Of a stretch of 64,000 nt of DNA, positions 53,423-63,427 are shown one piece after another. Position numbers and translations under genes: made by a program. Source of the DNA: Atopobiaceae bacterium UBA1367. GTDB lineage: Bacteria > Actinomycetota > Coriobacteriia > Coriobacteriales > Atopobiaceae. The notes under the pieces were generated by a model that searched no databases, had not been told where the DNA came from, and worked only from the letters and a program-made list of their open reading frames with translations. The stretch is from NCBI GenBank assembly GCA_002305995.1, contig DBRN01000003.1, positions 170,830 through 234,829 on the forward strand, written 5' to 3'. Within the stretch, counting starts at the first letter, position 1, and every line of letters starts with the position of its first letter.

Positions 53423-54448
53423 TCAGCTGGCAAAGGAAGCGTCTTCGACAGGCGCCTCTAAATGCTTCATGTTCATATACTTCTTGTTGCCCCACTGGGT
53501 GCCGGCCACGTGCCGAAGTCGGGCGCAGACCAGCATGAGCGCTGAATTGCCATCGGGAAAGCAACCAACCACCCGGGTGCGTCTGCGTATCTCCCGGTTC
53601 AGCCGCTCAATAACGTTGTTGGTACGGATGCGAGTCCAATGCTCAGAGGGGAAATCTGCATAGGTCAGTGTCTCCTCGACACAGTCCTCAATCTTCTGGG
53701 CAGCCTCCTTCAGCTTCATTGCCTGAAGCTCGGCCACCACCGCTTTCGCCTTCTCTCTGGCAGCCTTTTTGCTCTCCTGGGCATGGATAGCCTTGAGCAT
53801 CTTGGCGACTAATTTCACCTTAGACTTCGGCACAACAGAGAACACATTGCGGTAGAAGTGGACAGTACAGCGCTGGTACTTTGCTTGCGGAAATACTTCG
53901 TAGCTGGCCTCCAGCATCCCCAGGCACTTGTCGCCCACAATGAGCTTCACGCCGTCCAGACCCCGGCCTTTCAGCCACTGAAAGAAGCTGACCCAGCTGG
54001 CCTTGTCCTCTTTCATGCCCTCGGCGGCACCCAAAACCTCACGGTAGCCGTCCTCATTGACTGCAATTGCCACCAGAACAGCCACATTCTGATACTCGCC
54101 GCCCCAGTTGCGGCGCAGGTAGATGCCATCTACATAGACATAGGGATATTTCCCGCCCTGCAACGGCCTGTTGCGCCAATCTTCAATATGCACATAGGCC
54201 TTCTTGTTCAGCTCACTGATGGTGGAGGGCGACACTTTGGTGCCCCACAGCGCCTCTGTGATATCCTCCACCCGGCGCACAGAAACACCGGCGAGGTACA
54301 TCTCAATTATCGCTTCTTCTACGCTGCTCTCCCGGCGGCGGTAGCGCTCGATGATGGCAGTTTCAAAGCTGATTCCCTTGAGACGGGGCACATTGAGGGT
54401 AACATCGCCGGTGGTGGTGGTGAGGTTTCGGCTGTAATGACCGCTGCG
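53423..54448 (-). mobile_element. Truncated IS256-family (mutator) transposase
   Basis: Homology to IS256-type transposases starts at YRSGHYSRNLTTTTGDVTL and continues to the normal C-terminus past NVIERLNREIRRRTRVVGCFP. DDE candidates are in YVYVDGIYLRR, VKLIVGDKCLGM and the ERLNRE segment. The N-terminal 80-odd residues expected before the YRSGHYSR segment are missing; the open frame continues upstream to 54535 into unrelated DNA. The element is therefore broken at its left (54.45 kb) end and probably immobile. It marks the border of the exopolysaccharide island. Confidence 0.88.
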
Positions 54449-54454
54449 ATACAG

Positions 54455-54601
54455 CGAGACCGCTATTACACCATGGTGGAAAGGTGGAAAAACCACAAGG
54501 GGAGAAAACCGCTGAGTAAGCAGCAAATTGTGCATTTAAATAGCATCGGAATGCCGTGGGGACAGTATCGTACGAGAAAGGCCGCGACCCTGAAGAAGTA
54601 A
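54455..54601 (+). pseudogene. C-terminal gene fragment with helicase-associated-like domain
   Basis: The 48 codons before the stop at 54601 read WKNHKGRKPLSKQQIVHL then NSIGMPWGQYR, resembling the repeated helicase-associated domain (W..KG.LS...I..L..IG..W). The fragment begins at the truncated IS256 junction, so the rest of the gene was lost when the element inserted or was deleted. Confidence 0.5.
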
Positions 54602-54947
54602 TGATAAGTGTACTTTGAGGAGTATGCCATGGTCATGGTTCAGACTAAAGTATGAACGAAAACCTGCCAAGTTTGCACGAGGCCTTGAACCATTCAGAGA
54701 ATTCCTCTATTTTATTGATAGTGTGCTATAGACAGTGGTAATATTATGTGATATAATGTGAAAATAATGGGTTATTATGTAGCCGGTAAAATTATACTAT
54801 TACTTTTGTTCAGATCTTAGCAGCATCATTGGTTTAGCATTAAACCTTTCAAAGTCAAAGCTTTTAATGAACATTTGAAATGAATTTAGGCATAGTTGGA
54901 TGACCGGAACAGAACTGCAAGCCAAATAAAGTGTGTGGAGAAGAAGA
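54602..54947. other. Upstream region of the exopolysaccharide operon
   Basis: This 346-base AT-rich interval holds the operon promoter at 54729-54757 and about 185 bases of leader RNA. No gene is seen. Confidence 0.6.
54729..54757 (+). promoter_or_regulatory. Sigma-A-type promoter of the exopolysaccharide operon
   Basis: TAGACA (54729-54734) and TATAAT (54752-54757) are spaced by 17 bp, one base short of consensus overall. Transcription would start near 54764. Confidence 0.75.
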
Positions 54948-55685
54948 ATGGACAAAGAGATTGAAATAGACCTTAGGGATTTACTGGTTATGTTCTGCCG
55001 CAGTATCAAGGTGATTGTATTGTCAGCGCTGCTTGGTGGCACGCTGGCATTTATGATTTCATACTTTGGGGTGACACCGATGTATACAGCATCAGCTTCG
55101 ATGTACGTATCTAATAATGATAAACGCGGAAACGAGAGCATTACCGCCGGAGACCTGTCTGCTTCTCAGAGTCTGGTCGATACCTACATTGTAGTACTTA
55201 AGAGTGATTCGCTTCTGACGAAGGTCGCAGCACAGCTGCCGTCCGATTATGGATACACGCCCGAGGATATCCGAAAGGAATTCTCTGCAAGCTCAATCAA
55301 TGGCACAGAGGCCTTTATGATTAATATCGCAGATCCGGATCCGCTCAAGGCACAGACAATCGTCAACACGATTGCTGATGTGGCGCCGAGTGAAATCATT
55401 CGTGTTGTAAAAGCCGGCGAGGTTGAGGTGATTGACTTCGCGTCCCTGCCTGAAGTGCCGGATTGGCCGCTGATGCGCAATACGGCGATTGGCATTTTGC
55501 TGGGGCTGCTCCTGTCCATGTTAGGTATCGTATTCAAGAATCTGCTTGATGTGACGATTCATACCGAGGAGGATTTGACCAGTCACTATGATTTGCCGGT
55601 GCTTGGTGAAATACCGAATGTTGCAGCAATGTCGACACAAGTCGAAGTGAGAAGGGCGAGCACAGATGAAAAAGTTGAAGTTTAA
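54948..55685 (+). CDS. cpsC: Polysaccharide chain-length regulator (Wzz/CpsC family)
   Basis: Membrane activator of the tyrosine kinase CpsD and regulator of polymer length. The 245-residue protein has helices at about residues 20-40 and 170-190 flanking an extracellular domain (MYTASASMYVSNNDKR and on), with PDWPLMRN before the second helix, as in gram-positive Wzz proteins. The ATG at 54948 follows GGAGAAGAAG. It overlaps cpsD by 20 bases. Confidence 0.93.
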   Translation: MDKEIEIDLRDLLVMFCRSIKVIVLSALLGGTLAFMISYFGVTPMYTASASMYVSNNDKRGNESITAGDLSASQSLVDTYIVVLKSDSLLTKVAAQLPSDYGYTPEDIRKEFSASSINGTEAFMINIADPDPLKAQTIVNTIADVAPSEIIRVVKAGEVEVIDFASLPEVPDWPLMRNTAIGILLGLLLSMLGIVFKNLLDVTIHTEEDLTSHYDLPVLGEIPNVAAMSTQVEVRRASTDEKVEV

Positions 55686-56496
55686 AAAAGATGTGGCGCA
55701 CGCTTCGCTGAAGGATGAAAGAAGCCGGCTGTTGTATCATCAAAACCCATTCAGTGTGCAAGAGGCGTACCGCAGTGCACGGACAAATCTGATGTTCCTG
55801 CCGCAGCAGACCGAGGGCCGAGGTCAGATTCTGGTCATCACAAGTGCAAATATGGGTGAAGGTAAAAGCACAAGCTGTGCAAATCTCTCTATTGTTCTGG
55901 CGCAGAACGGAAAGCGTGTTCTGCTGATTGATTGTGACATGAGAAGTCCAAAGCAGAACAAACTGATGGATTATCCCCAGAGCCCCGGCCTGAGTGAATA
56001 TCTTGCGGGGATTGAGTCAACGTTGACGGTACGTCGCAACGAGTATGTTGATACACTGGATGTTGTTACCGCAGGTAGTACACCCCCTAATCCTGCAGAA
56101 CTTTTAAGCTCTCCCAAGATGCAGAAGCTGCTTGCAGGAGTCTCTCAGGAGTATGACTATGTTATGCTTGACACCCCGCCAATCAATCTGGTGGCAGAGG
56201 CATTGGTGGTGAAAGCACAGGTAGATGGCTATGTTCTGATTGTCCGAGCAGATCACACTAATCGGACCGAACTGGATCATGCGCTGCTCAGATTACAGCA
56301 GGTTGAAGCACATGTGTTCGGCTTTGTGCTCAATGATGTCAATCCGAAATCGGGGAAGTACGGAAAATACGGTAGATATGGCAAGTATGGCAAGTATGGG
56401 GAGTATGGCGCATACGGAAACTATGATGCAAATGTTTATGGAGATCAGACGCATGATACATTCCGCGTGACGACAGTACAGAGCCATGCTGATTGA
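55666..56496 (+). CDS. cpsD: Capsular/exopolysaccharide tyrosine autokinase (CpsD)
   Basis: BY-kinase controlling polysaccharide synthesis. The 276-residue protein has Walker A ANMGEGKST (about 61-69), Walker A' VLLIDCDMRSP and Walker B YVMLDTPP. The C-terminal tail has tyrosines at 232, 235, 238, 241, 244, 247, 250 and 253, exactly every third residue in a GKYG pattern, plus Y258. This cluster is the phosphorylated tail, unusually regular here. The gene overlaps its neighbours on both sides. Confidence 0.95.
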   Translation: MKKLKFKKDVAHASLKDERSRLLYHQNPFSVQEAYRSARTNLMFLPQQTEGRGQILVITSANMGEGKSTSCANLSIVLAQNGKRVLLIDCDMRSPKQNKLMDYPQSPGLSEYLAGIESTLTVRRNEYVDTLDVVTAGSTPPNPAELLSSPKMQKLLAGVSQEYDYVMLDTPPINLVAEALVVKAQVDGYVLIVRADHTNRTELDHALLRLQQVEAHVFGFVLNDVNPKSGKYGKYGRYGKYGKYGEYGAYGNYDANVYGDQTHDTFRVTTVQSHAD

Positions 56497-57178
56497 CTTT
56501 CATGCACATATTCTTCCGATGGCGGACCATGGTTGTGATAGCTTGGCAACCGCAAGGCGTCAGCTGCATTTGATGCGCCAGGCGGGAATTGCTGTCGTTG
56601 TTGCAACACCGCACTTCTATCCGCATTGGCACACGGTCGAACAGTTTCTTGCACGACAGAATCGCGGGATGCAGCTGATAAGTGAAATGACAGATGCTCC
56701 GGAAACTCCGACAGTGCTTGCAGGCGCAGAGGTGCTGGTCTGCTCGGGCCTTGAGCGGATGGACGGATTAGAACAACTGTGCATATGGCAGACCAATCGT
56801 GTGATTTTGCTGGAACTGCCGTTTCAGGAGATTACAGAGGATATTTGGGACACGATTTGCGAGATAGAGGGAAAGGGTTTCCAACCCGTGCTTGCGCATC
56901 TGGATCGGTATGAGCCAAAGGTGGTGCATCGCGCATTAGAATTGAAACTCCCGATTCAGCTAAATGCATCAGCTTTCCGGAACGTTTTGCATCGGCGCAA
57001 ATGGAAAACCCTTGTGGAACAGCAGCAAGTCTGCGCCCTTGGCAGCGATTTGCACGGCGTAGACGCGGGTGCGGTCCGCCAGTTTCAAAACGCTGTCCGA
57101 ATTCTGGGGGAAAGTGCGGACATTTTGATGCAACGGACGGAACGGCTGCTGAAACAAGGTGTATCCGCTTTGAAATAG
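56486..57178 (+). CDS. cpsB: Tyrosine-protein phosphatase (CpsB, PHP family)
   Basis: Removes phosphate from CpsD. The 230-residue PHP-fold protein has DFHAHILPMADHG, VATPHFYP, a Glu in LAGAEVLV, PVLAHLDRY and GSDLHG, supplying the metal ligands. It overlaps cpsD by 11 bases, so the kinase and phosphatase are coupled. Confidence 0.93.
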   Translation: MLIDFHAHILPMADHGCDSLATARRQLHLMRQAGIAVVVATPHFYPHWHTVEQFLARQNRGMQLISEMTDAPETPTVLAGAEVLVCSGLERMDGLEQLCIWQTNRVILLELPFQEITEDIWDTICEIEGKGFQPVLAHLDRYEPKVVHRALELKLPIQLNASAFRNVLHRRKWKTLVEQQQVCALGSDLHGVDAGAVRQFQNAVRILGESADILMQRTERLLKQGVSALK

Positions 57179-57231
57179 ATGGAAAATGACAGATAATGCA
57201 CAAATATACATCGGGAAGGTGGGGAAGCGAA

Positions 57232-59187
57232 ATGCCGAAATTATTTGTGAAGCACCGAAAACTGTTGGTATTTGCTATGGATATGACCATTATGGCCTGT
57301 GTTGCTGTTATTCTGTTTATCCGCAGTCCGATGGGAAACGGTACGGGGGACGACCACCTGTGGCCGCTTATTGTTAATCTGGCGGTTTGGTTTATCTGCG
57401 TGATGGTGTTTAATGCACTGTTTCATACCTATGATAGCCTTTGGCGCTATGCGGAGGGCAAAGAGTATCTAGCACTGCTCAGTGGCTTTGGGTGCGGAAC
57501 GATTCTGTATCTGGGCTGCACCAATCTCTTCGTGAAGAGGCAGATTTCTGGACTGTATATGATTTCTGTACTCGGCGCCTCGCTGCTGATGATGCTGTCG
57601 GTGCGGTTTCTTTACCGTGCTTACCGCAGAGGTGTGAAGCAGAAACAACGCAAAGCGCAGTTAAGCGTGCGCAAAATCGGTATCATTGGCATGGGAAACG
57701 CGGGATTTTCGCTGCTGCGCGAAATTGTCGACAATGAAGCTTCGCCCTATGAGCCGATTGTTATCTTTGATGATGACCCAATGAAAATTGGGGCAAAAGT
57801 GCTTGATATTCCGGTCAAGGGCCCAATCAACAAGATCCCGGAATACTTAGAAAATGGTGCAATCACTGATTTGTTCCTCGCAATTCCGTCGTTATCGGGT
57901 GAGCGGCGGAGTGAAATTCTCAAGCTCGGTGCCAATACCGGATGCAGGCTGCATATTCTGCCGGATCGTGTCAAGTCCATGGCTACCAATGCTCCGCTTC
58001 TGTCACAGATTCGCAATGTCAGGGTGGAGGATTTGCTCGGGCGCGAAGCGATTCAGTTGGATGGTGTGGGCACGCGTGAAATGATTCATGGCAAGACTGT
58101 GATGGTCACGGGCGGCGGCGGATCAATTGGGTCAGAGCTTTGCCGCCAGATTGCAGCAATGAGTCCGAAGCGCCTGATTATTCTGGATGTCTATGAAAAC
58201 AGCACTTATGAACTGCAGCAGAGCCTTCTTCGGCAGTACGGCTCCGCACTGGATCTGAAGGCTGAAATTGCAACCGTTCAGGATGCGGCGCTAATTAGCG
58301 ATTTGTTTAAAAAGTATCAGCCGGATTTGGTGTTCCATGCCGCAGCGCATAAGCATGTGCCGCTGATGGAGGCCAGTCCGCGCGAAGCGGTTAAGAACAA
58401 CGTTTTCGGTACGCTGAACGTCGTACGCGCCGCGCATGAGACTGGCGTCGCCAGAATGCTTCTGATTTCGACAGATAAGGCGGTCAATCCGACCAGCATC
58501 ATGGGCGCGACCAAGCGCCTGTGTGAGATGATTCTTTCGAGCATGCAGGGACGCAGCAAGACGGAGTTTGTCGCGGTGCGCTTCGGCAATGTGCTCGGCT
58601 CGAACGGTTCGGTAATTCCGCTCTTTCAGAGACAGATTGAAGAGGGCGGTCCGGTTACAATCACAGACAGGCGCATCATTCGCTACTTCATGACGATTCC
58701 GGAAGCGGTTTCCCTTGTACTGGAAGCCGGTTCAATGGCAAAGGGCTCACAGGTCTTTGTTCTGGATATGGGCAAGCCTGTCAGCATTTTGACCTTGGCG
58801 GAAAACCTGATTCGGCTCTCCGGATACATCCCCTATCAGCAGATTCAGATTGACGAGATCGGCCTGCGTCCGGGTGAAAAGCTGTTTGAAGAGCTGCTTG
58901 TCGGAACGGGCAATCAAAGGAAGACACAAAATGAACTGATCTTTGTTGAGGATGTACAGCCTGTTTCACCGCATTATCTGGAACAGATTTTGAAAGACCT
59001 ACGGGTTGCGGTTGAATCTGGAGATGATGCAAATGTTTTTGCGGTGCTGCACCGTTATGTACCGGAATTCCGAACCGCTGCGGAAGCAAATGTCCGCTTC
59101 GTGCCGCCGGAGGAGGAACAGGGGAGCTTGCAGACCGAACAAGTTACATTTCCCCCAGCACTGGCTGCAACTGCGGGTCATGTATAA
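57232..59187 (+). CDS. capD: Membrane nucleoside-diphosphate-sugar 4,6-dehydratase (CapD/PglF/FlaA1 family)
   Basis: Makes a UDP-4-keto-6-deoxy sugar, the usual first step to bacillosamine-like sugars. The 651-residue protein has four N-terminal membrane helices, a CoA-binding-like domain (IGIIGMGNAGFSLLREI) and the extended SDR domain with VTGGGGSIGSELCRQ, STDKAVNPTS and MGATKRLCE. The ATG at 57232 follows GGTGGGGAAGCG; an earlier ATG at 57196 is weaker. A DegT aminotransferase downstream would use its product. Confidence 0.93.
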   Translation: MPKLFVKHRKLLVFAMDMTIMACVAVILFIRSPMGNGTGDDHLWPLIVNLAVWFICVMVFNALFHTYDSLWRYAEGKEYLALLSGFGCGTILYLGCTNLFVKRQISGLYMISVLGASLLMMLSVRFLYRAYRRGVKQKQRKAQLSVRKIGIIGMGNAGFSLLREIVDNEASPYEPIVIFDDDPMKIGAKVLDIPVKGPINKIPEYLENGAITDLFLAIPSLSGERRSEILKLGANTGCRLHILPDRVKSMATNAPLLSQIRNVRVEDLLGREAIQLDGVGTREMIHGKTVMVTGGGGSIGSELCRQIAAMSPKRLIILDVYENSTYELQQSLLRQYGSALDLKAEIATVQDAALISDLFKKYQPDLVFHAAAHKHVPLMEASPREAVKNNVFGTLNVVRAAHETGVARMLLISTDKAVNPTSIMGATKRLCEMILSSMQGRSKTEFVAVRFGNVLGSNGSVIPLFQRQIEEGGPVTITDRRIIRYFMTIPEAVSLVLEAGSMAKGSQVFVLDMGKPVSILTLAENLIRLSGYIPYQQIQIDEIGLRPGEKLFEELLVGTGNQRKTQNELIFVEDVQPVSPHYLEQILKDLRVAVESGDDANVFAVLHRYVPEFRTAAEANVRFVPPEEEQGSLQTEQVTFPPALAATAGHV

Positions 59188-59220
59188 CAGTCAAGCTGAA
59201 TTAAAGGGAGGGCTGCGCGT

Positions 59221-59958
59221 TTGACCATACAAAAACGATATCGGTCGCTGAAAATCATTGCGATTCTGCTGCTTTTCCTGCTGCTGGTTGGCACCGGGCT
59301 TGCGGTATGGCAGCGGGACAACTTGCGTGCGGTCGTGGATTCTCAGCGATACAGTACAGAGGAATTGCAGCAGATGCTGCAGCAAAACGAAGAAAAGACG
59401 CAGGAGGTCATTGCGAAGCTTGCCGGAGTGGAGGTGCGCTCGCCCACGCAGGAGGAGGTCACTGCCCTGCAAAGCGGTGAGATCACCGAAGGTGAGTTGG
59501 TTGCCATGCTGATGGGACAAGCTACCGCGTCCGACGGTAATGACACACGGGCAGAGCCCTCTGAGGAGGACGCCGCCAAGCAGCAGGCGGACGAACAGGC
59601 TGCCAAGCAGGCGGCGGTATCTGCACAGCTGTCCGCACTGGTAGGCCGTGTGTATGCGCTGCAGGCCAGCTTTACCGGTCAACTGGATGGGTTGCTGGGT
59701 TCTGCCAAGCAGGAATATTTAGGCCTACCGGCGGCAAACCGTACGGCTTCCGCCAAGGCCTCCATCGCCGAAAAATACATCGGACGTGCGGGATCGCTCG
59801 AATCCTCCTGCGACGCGCAGATGGACGGGATTGTTTCCGAGATGCGTCAGCTTCTCAAAAGCAGCGGACAGGATAGTTCACTGGCCGATCAGGTCGCCTA
59901 TGGCTATGCCCAGGAGAAGAGCCTTAAAAAATCATATTATTTGAGTTATTACGGTTGA
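59221..59958 (+). CDS. Membrane-anchored coiled-coil protein, unknown
   Basis: A 245-residue protein starting with TTG after GGGAGGGCTGCGCG. One N-terminal helix (IIAILLLFLLLVGTGLAVW) is followed by an outside region with Gln/Glu/Lys-rich coiled coil (about 45-75) and a disordered acidic stretch (SEEDAAKQQADEQAAKQAA). The C-terminal third is helical. No family is recognised. Its place between capD and an SLH gene suggests a role at the cell surface. Confidence 0.75.
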   Translation: MTIQKRYRSLKIIAILLLFLLLVGTGLAVWQRDNLRAVVDSQRYSTEELQQMLQQNEEKTQEVIAKLAGVEVRSPTQEEVTALQSGEITEGELVAMLMGQATASDGNDTRAEPSEEDAAKQQADEQAAKQAAVSAQLSALVGRVYALQASFTGQLDGLLGSAKQEYLGLPAANRTASAKASIAEKYIGRAGSLESSCDAQMDGIVSEMRQLLKSSGQDSSLADQVAYGYAQEKSLKKSYYLSYYG

Positions 59959-59984
59959 TAATAACGGAAAAGGAGAAATTTGGC

Positions 59985-61787
59985 ATGAAAAGAAAGTTTC
60001 CAAAGGCACCCTTTGCCGCGCTGCTGGCGCTGTCGGTAGCTGCAATGTCTACTACGGCATTGGCGGCGTCTTCGAGCGAGCTGTCCGGTAAATGGTACGA
60101 AAGCGCCATGACCACGTGGATGGAGCACGGCATTATTAAGGGGTATGAGGATGGCAGTGTCCAGCCTGAGCGTAGCATTACCCGAGGCGAAATGGCGGTC
60201 ATGCTTGACCGTATAATGGACTATCAGAGCAAGGCGAAAAACAGTTATACCGACCTCTCGACAGATAATTACAGCACAGACGCGATTCTTGGTGCATCTG
60301 CGGCAGGCGTTCTCAAGGGCTATGACGATGGGACGGTACGTCCTAACGAGAAGATTACTCGTGAGCAGGCGGCTGTTATGCTGTCCCGCGTTATGAAGCT
60401 GGACGGGACGAACACTGCTTCTGCCGGCTATCAGGATCAGGACAAGGTCAGCTCCTTCGCGGTTTCGTCGGTCAATGCAATGAAGGCCGCTGGCTACATG
60501 AAGGGCGATGCCAACGGCAATTTTGCGCCGCAAAGTGCTGTAACCCGCGCAGAGATTGCTACCGTGCTCGATAACATCTTCAAGGGCTACTATAATAAGG
60601 CTGAGACCTATACGGGAACCGTCAGCGGCTCTGCGGTTATTAATACCTCGGGTGTTATACTCAAGGATATGACCATCACCGGAAACCTTGTGATTGCCGA
60701 AGGCGTTGCAAACGGTGACGCAACACTTGAAAATGTTACAGTCAAGGGGGCTGTTATCGTCCGTGGTGGTGGCACGAACTCCATTCATATCACGGGCAAT
60801 TCCTCCATCGCAAATATCTCTGCAGCCCGTACGGACGGAGCAGTACGTATTGCGGTAGAGGGCAGTGCGGTCGTCAGCACGGTTGTGGCAGACAATGCGG
60901 TTGTGCTGGACGGTACAATCGGTTCGGTGACCGTTGCAGGTGCTGCTGCTCCTATCACGATTAACGGCAAGGTGGATTCAGTAGTCGTCGCCGAAACAGC
61001 GCAGGGTGCGACGCTGAAGGTTGCAGAAAAAGCAACGGTTGGCACACTCACGATCAGTGCGCCGAAAACATCGGTAGAGATTTCCGGTACGGTAAAAACG
61101 GTTACTACGACCAAAACGGCAACGAGCGCTGCTGTTACCACTACCGCGACGGCAAAGGTTGATACGGTTGTCGCAAACGGCACAGGCACTGCGATCAGCG
61201 GTACCGGCAAGGTAGCCAATGTATCCGCAGCGGCCGACAATGTCAAGGTTGATACCTCTGGCACGAAGGTGACGGTTGACTCCTCTGCATCCGGCGTAAC
61301 GGCGGGCGGCAAGGATGTCTCCGGCGGTTCGAGCACCACAGTGCCTGACACTGGCAGCGGCTCTGGTTCTTCCGGCGGCGGTGGTGGCGGTGGTTCGACT
61401 ACCACGACGTATAAGTTGGATGTATTTATTACAGACGGAACCAAAACGGTAAATAGTTCGGCCGATTATCAGCTGAGCAGCGAGAAGATTGTGAATGCAC
61501 TGGGCACTGCTTATAGCAGTAAGGTGACGGAGCTCAAGGCTGCGTTTGGCGGAAGTCTAGGCCTTTATGCAATTGCAGAGGAAGGCGTGGTTGCATGCAG
61601 CGATGCAACCAAGTGGGCAGCATTTGTAGAGAAGTACAAGAATAATGTTACAGGCAATGGCATGGAGTTGGTCAAGGATCTGGATCAGACGCTGGCCAAT
61701 ATGACGTTGAGCACAAGTTATCAGCTTCAGTATACCTCTGTTGCTGGCACAACCTATACGGTCACGTTTCGCGTAGTCAGGAAATAA
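59985..61787 (+). CDS. Secreted S-layer-homology (SLH) protein with beta-repeat region
   Basis: A 600-residue exported protein with signal peptide (about 1-27, ending ALAAS). Three SLH modules follow: WYESAMTTWMEHGIIKGYEDG, AILGASAAGVLKGYDDG with ITREQAAVMLSR, and SSVNAMKAAGYMKGDANG with VTRAEIATVL. These bind cell-wall polymer. The middle (about 215-460) is a Thr/Val/Ala-rich beta-helix-like region; a Gly/Ser hinge leads to a C-terminal domain with no recognised fold. SLH anchoring is typical of Clostridia, not of the left part of this window. Confidence 0.9.
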   Translation: MKRKFPKAPFAALLALSVAAMSTTALAASSSELSGKWYESAMTTWMEHGIIKGYEDGSVQPERSITRGEMAVMLDRIMDYQSKAKNSYTDLSTDNYSTDAILGASAAGVLKGYDDGTVRPNEKITREQAAVMLSRVMKLDGTNTASAGYQDQDKVSSFAVSSVNAMKAAGYMKGDANGNFAPQSAVTRAEIATVLDNIFKGYYNKAETYTGTVSGSAVINTSGVILKDMTITGNLVIAEGVANGDATLENVTVKGAVIVRGGGTNSIHITGNSSIANISAARTDGAVRIAVEGSAVVSTVVADNAVVLDGTIGSVTVAGAAAPITINGKVDSVVVAETAQGATLKVAEKATVGTLTISAPKTSVEISGTVKTVTTTKTATSAAVTTTATAKVDTVVANGTGTAISGTGKVANVSAAADNVKVDTSGTKVTVDSSASGVTAGGKDVSGGSSTTVPDTGSGSGSSGGGGGGGSTTTTYKLDVFITDGTKTVNSSADYQLSSEKIVNALGTAYSSKVTELKAAFGGSLGLYAIAEEGVVACSDATKWAAFVEKYKNNVTGNGMELVKDLDQTLANMTLSTSYQLQYTSVAGTTYTVTFRVVRK

Positions 61788-61836
61788 GCGTTCTGCGTGG
61801 AATGATAGATCTGTAGCAGGATAAACCGGACGTGAT

Positions 61837-61887
61837 AAAAAGAGACGCCGGTCTGCGGCATACGTTGCAGTTTCGGTGTCTCTTTTT
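61837..61887 (+). terminator. Rho-independent terminator after the SLH gene
   Basis: AAAAAGAGACGCCG pairs with CGGTGTCTCTTTTT across a 23-base loop; the T-run ends the hairpin. It would work on both strands. Confidence 0.85.
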
Positions 61888-62423
61888 AACCGGCTTTCGG
61901 CGAAAAATGACAGATTAGTGTGAATGATGAGGGATAATACGCTTTTAGATAGTTTTGATTGCATAAGAGATGTTTTATGGAATCAAAAGTGTTTTGAAGT
62001 ATTTGCCTGAGGCCAAGAAATCATATTTAAGCGGATGGGGACAAAGGGTAATAAACTGAAGTTTTGAAACAAAATATCCGGCTAAAAAAGCCCCCAATTG
62101 TATGATGGTGAAAAATTTGATGATCAAATTGGAAAAGGGGGAGCTTTTCTCAGTCAAAACAATATGGAAAAATTCTATGTGCAAAGGTACTGCATCCGTT
62201 CCAAGTCATAGGGTGTATTTCCGCACATTCCTATATAATAACACGGTTTGATTATGGTGATTTAACTGCCCTGAGGCAGTAAGTGATATGCACGCGAGGG
62301 TTAAAGAAAATATCCATGTTGAGTGCTCGTCCGCAGTAAAAAGATTTCGGGTATCCCGCTGCTGTCGGTCATCTCTGGCAGCAAGTTGATTGGGACAATT
62401 ATGATTATGTGCGAGGTGATAAT
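61888..62423. other. Gene-free interval before the first DegT gene
   Basis: About 540 bases without a convincing gene. A long imperfect inverted repeat (AAAAAAGCCCCC facing GGGGGAGCTTTT, about 62083-62146) lies in the middle and may be an element remnant. The rest is AT-rich. Confidence 0.5.
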
Positions 62424-63100
62424 ATGGTTAATAGTAAAATTTGGCTGTCATCTCCCACGATGCACAGCAATGAAATGAAGTTTATCCAGGAGGCATTTGA
62501 CTCCAATTGGGTTGCCCCTCTTGGACCTAATGTGAACGAGTTTGAAAAGGAGATGGCGGTTTATATTGGAATAGGCCATGCAGCTGCCTTGGTTTCCGGT
62601 ACCTCTGCGCTCCATTTGGCTATCAAGCTTGCAGGTGTGAAGCGAGGGGACATTGTATTCTGCTCGGACATGACGTTCTCGGCAACAGTAAACCCGGTGT
62701 CTTATGAGGGTGGCATTCAGGTATTCATAGATTCCGAACGTGAGACGTGGAACATGGATCCAAGAGCGTTGGAAAAAGCGTTTGTAAAATATCCGCAGTG
62801 TAAGTGCGTGGTAATTGCCAATCTCTACGGTACGCCTGCCAAACTAGATGAGATTCGTGACATCTGCGATGCACACGGTGCGGTGATGATTGAGGATGCT
62901 GCGGAGAGCCTGTCCGCTACCTATAAAGGCAAGCAGACCGGCACTTTCGGACAGTATAACACGATTTCATTACATGGTGTCAAGTTCCTAACCGTTAAAA
63001 TGGCTATACAAAATATAGTGAGCTAGAAAACAGTGCAAACAACATATCGTGATTTACACCGATAATAAGATTATAACCCTGCATGAGAAAAATAAAATAA
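62424..63100 (+). pseudogene. Broken DegT/DnrJ/EryC1 aminotransferase (first copy)
   Basis: From the ATG at 62424 about 175 residues match the N-terminal half of a sugar aminotransferase (IWLSSPTMHSNEMKFIQEAF and on to GTFG). The frame then diverges to a stop at 63024-63026 (VKFLTVKMAIQNIVS). About 45 bases later the expected PLP-lysine segment reappears as TDNKIIT at 63058-63078 but again leads nowhere. The catalytic lysine is thus lost from the open frame. The second copy at 63428 is intact as far as the window goes. Confidence 0.8.
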
Positions 63101-63427
63101 CGCAAAATTTTGTGCAATACAACCAAAGCGGGTCATATATCGGAACCAAATTGGTTATCTTATACAATAATTTTTCTCTTTCTCTTTCTCTTGAAATTTA
63201 CATGGTAACAAGATTTGTACTGCCCTTTTCGGGTCGAAATTCGTCTCAACCGCATGGAATAAGGGCTTTTCAGACTGTTTGGACTGCGATGTTAATACAT
63301 AAATTTAGCGTACATACCCTTACGAAATGAACGAGAATAAGTTTCTAACAAGCAGACGACCGTGTTATGTAATTATCTTCATAGCATGAGAGTGTTTATC
63401 GAACACTATTTTAAGAACGAGGCAGTA
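63101..63427. other. AT-rich interval between the DegT copies, nothing recognised
   Basis: About 330 bases of AT-rich DNA with no convincing gene, terminator or RNA. It may contain the promoter of the second DegT gene. Confidence 0.5.

Noticed and set aside
61975..62184. 69-residue minus-strand ORF in the interval after the SLH gene
   Set aside because: It overlaps a long imperfect inverted repeat and has no domain or ribosome site support.
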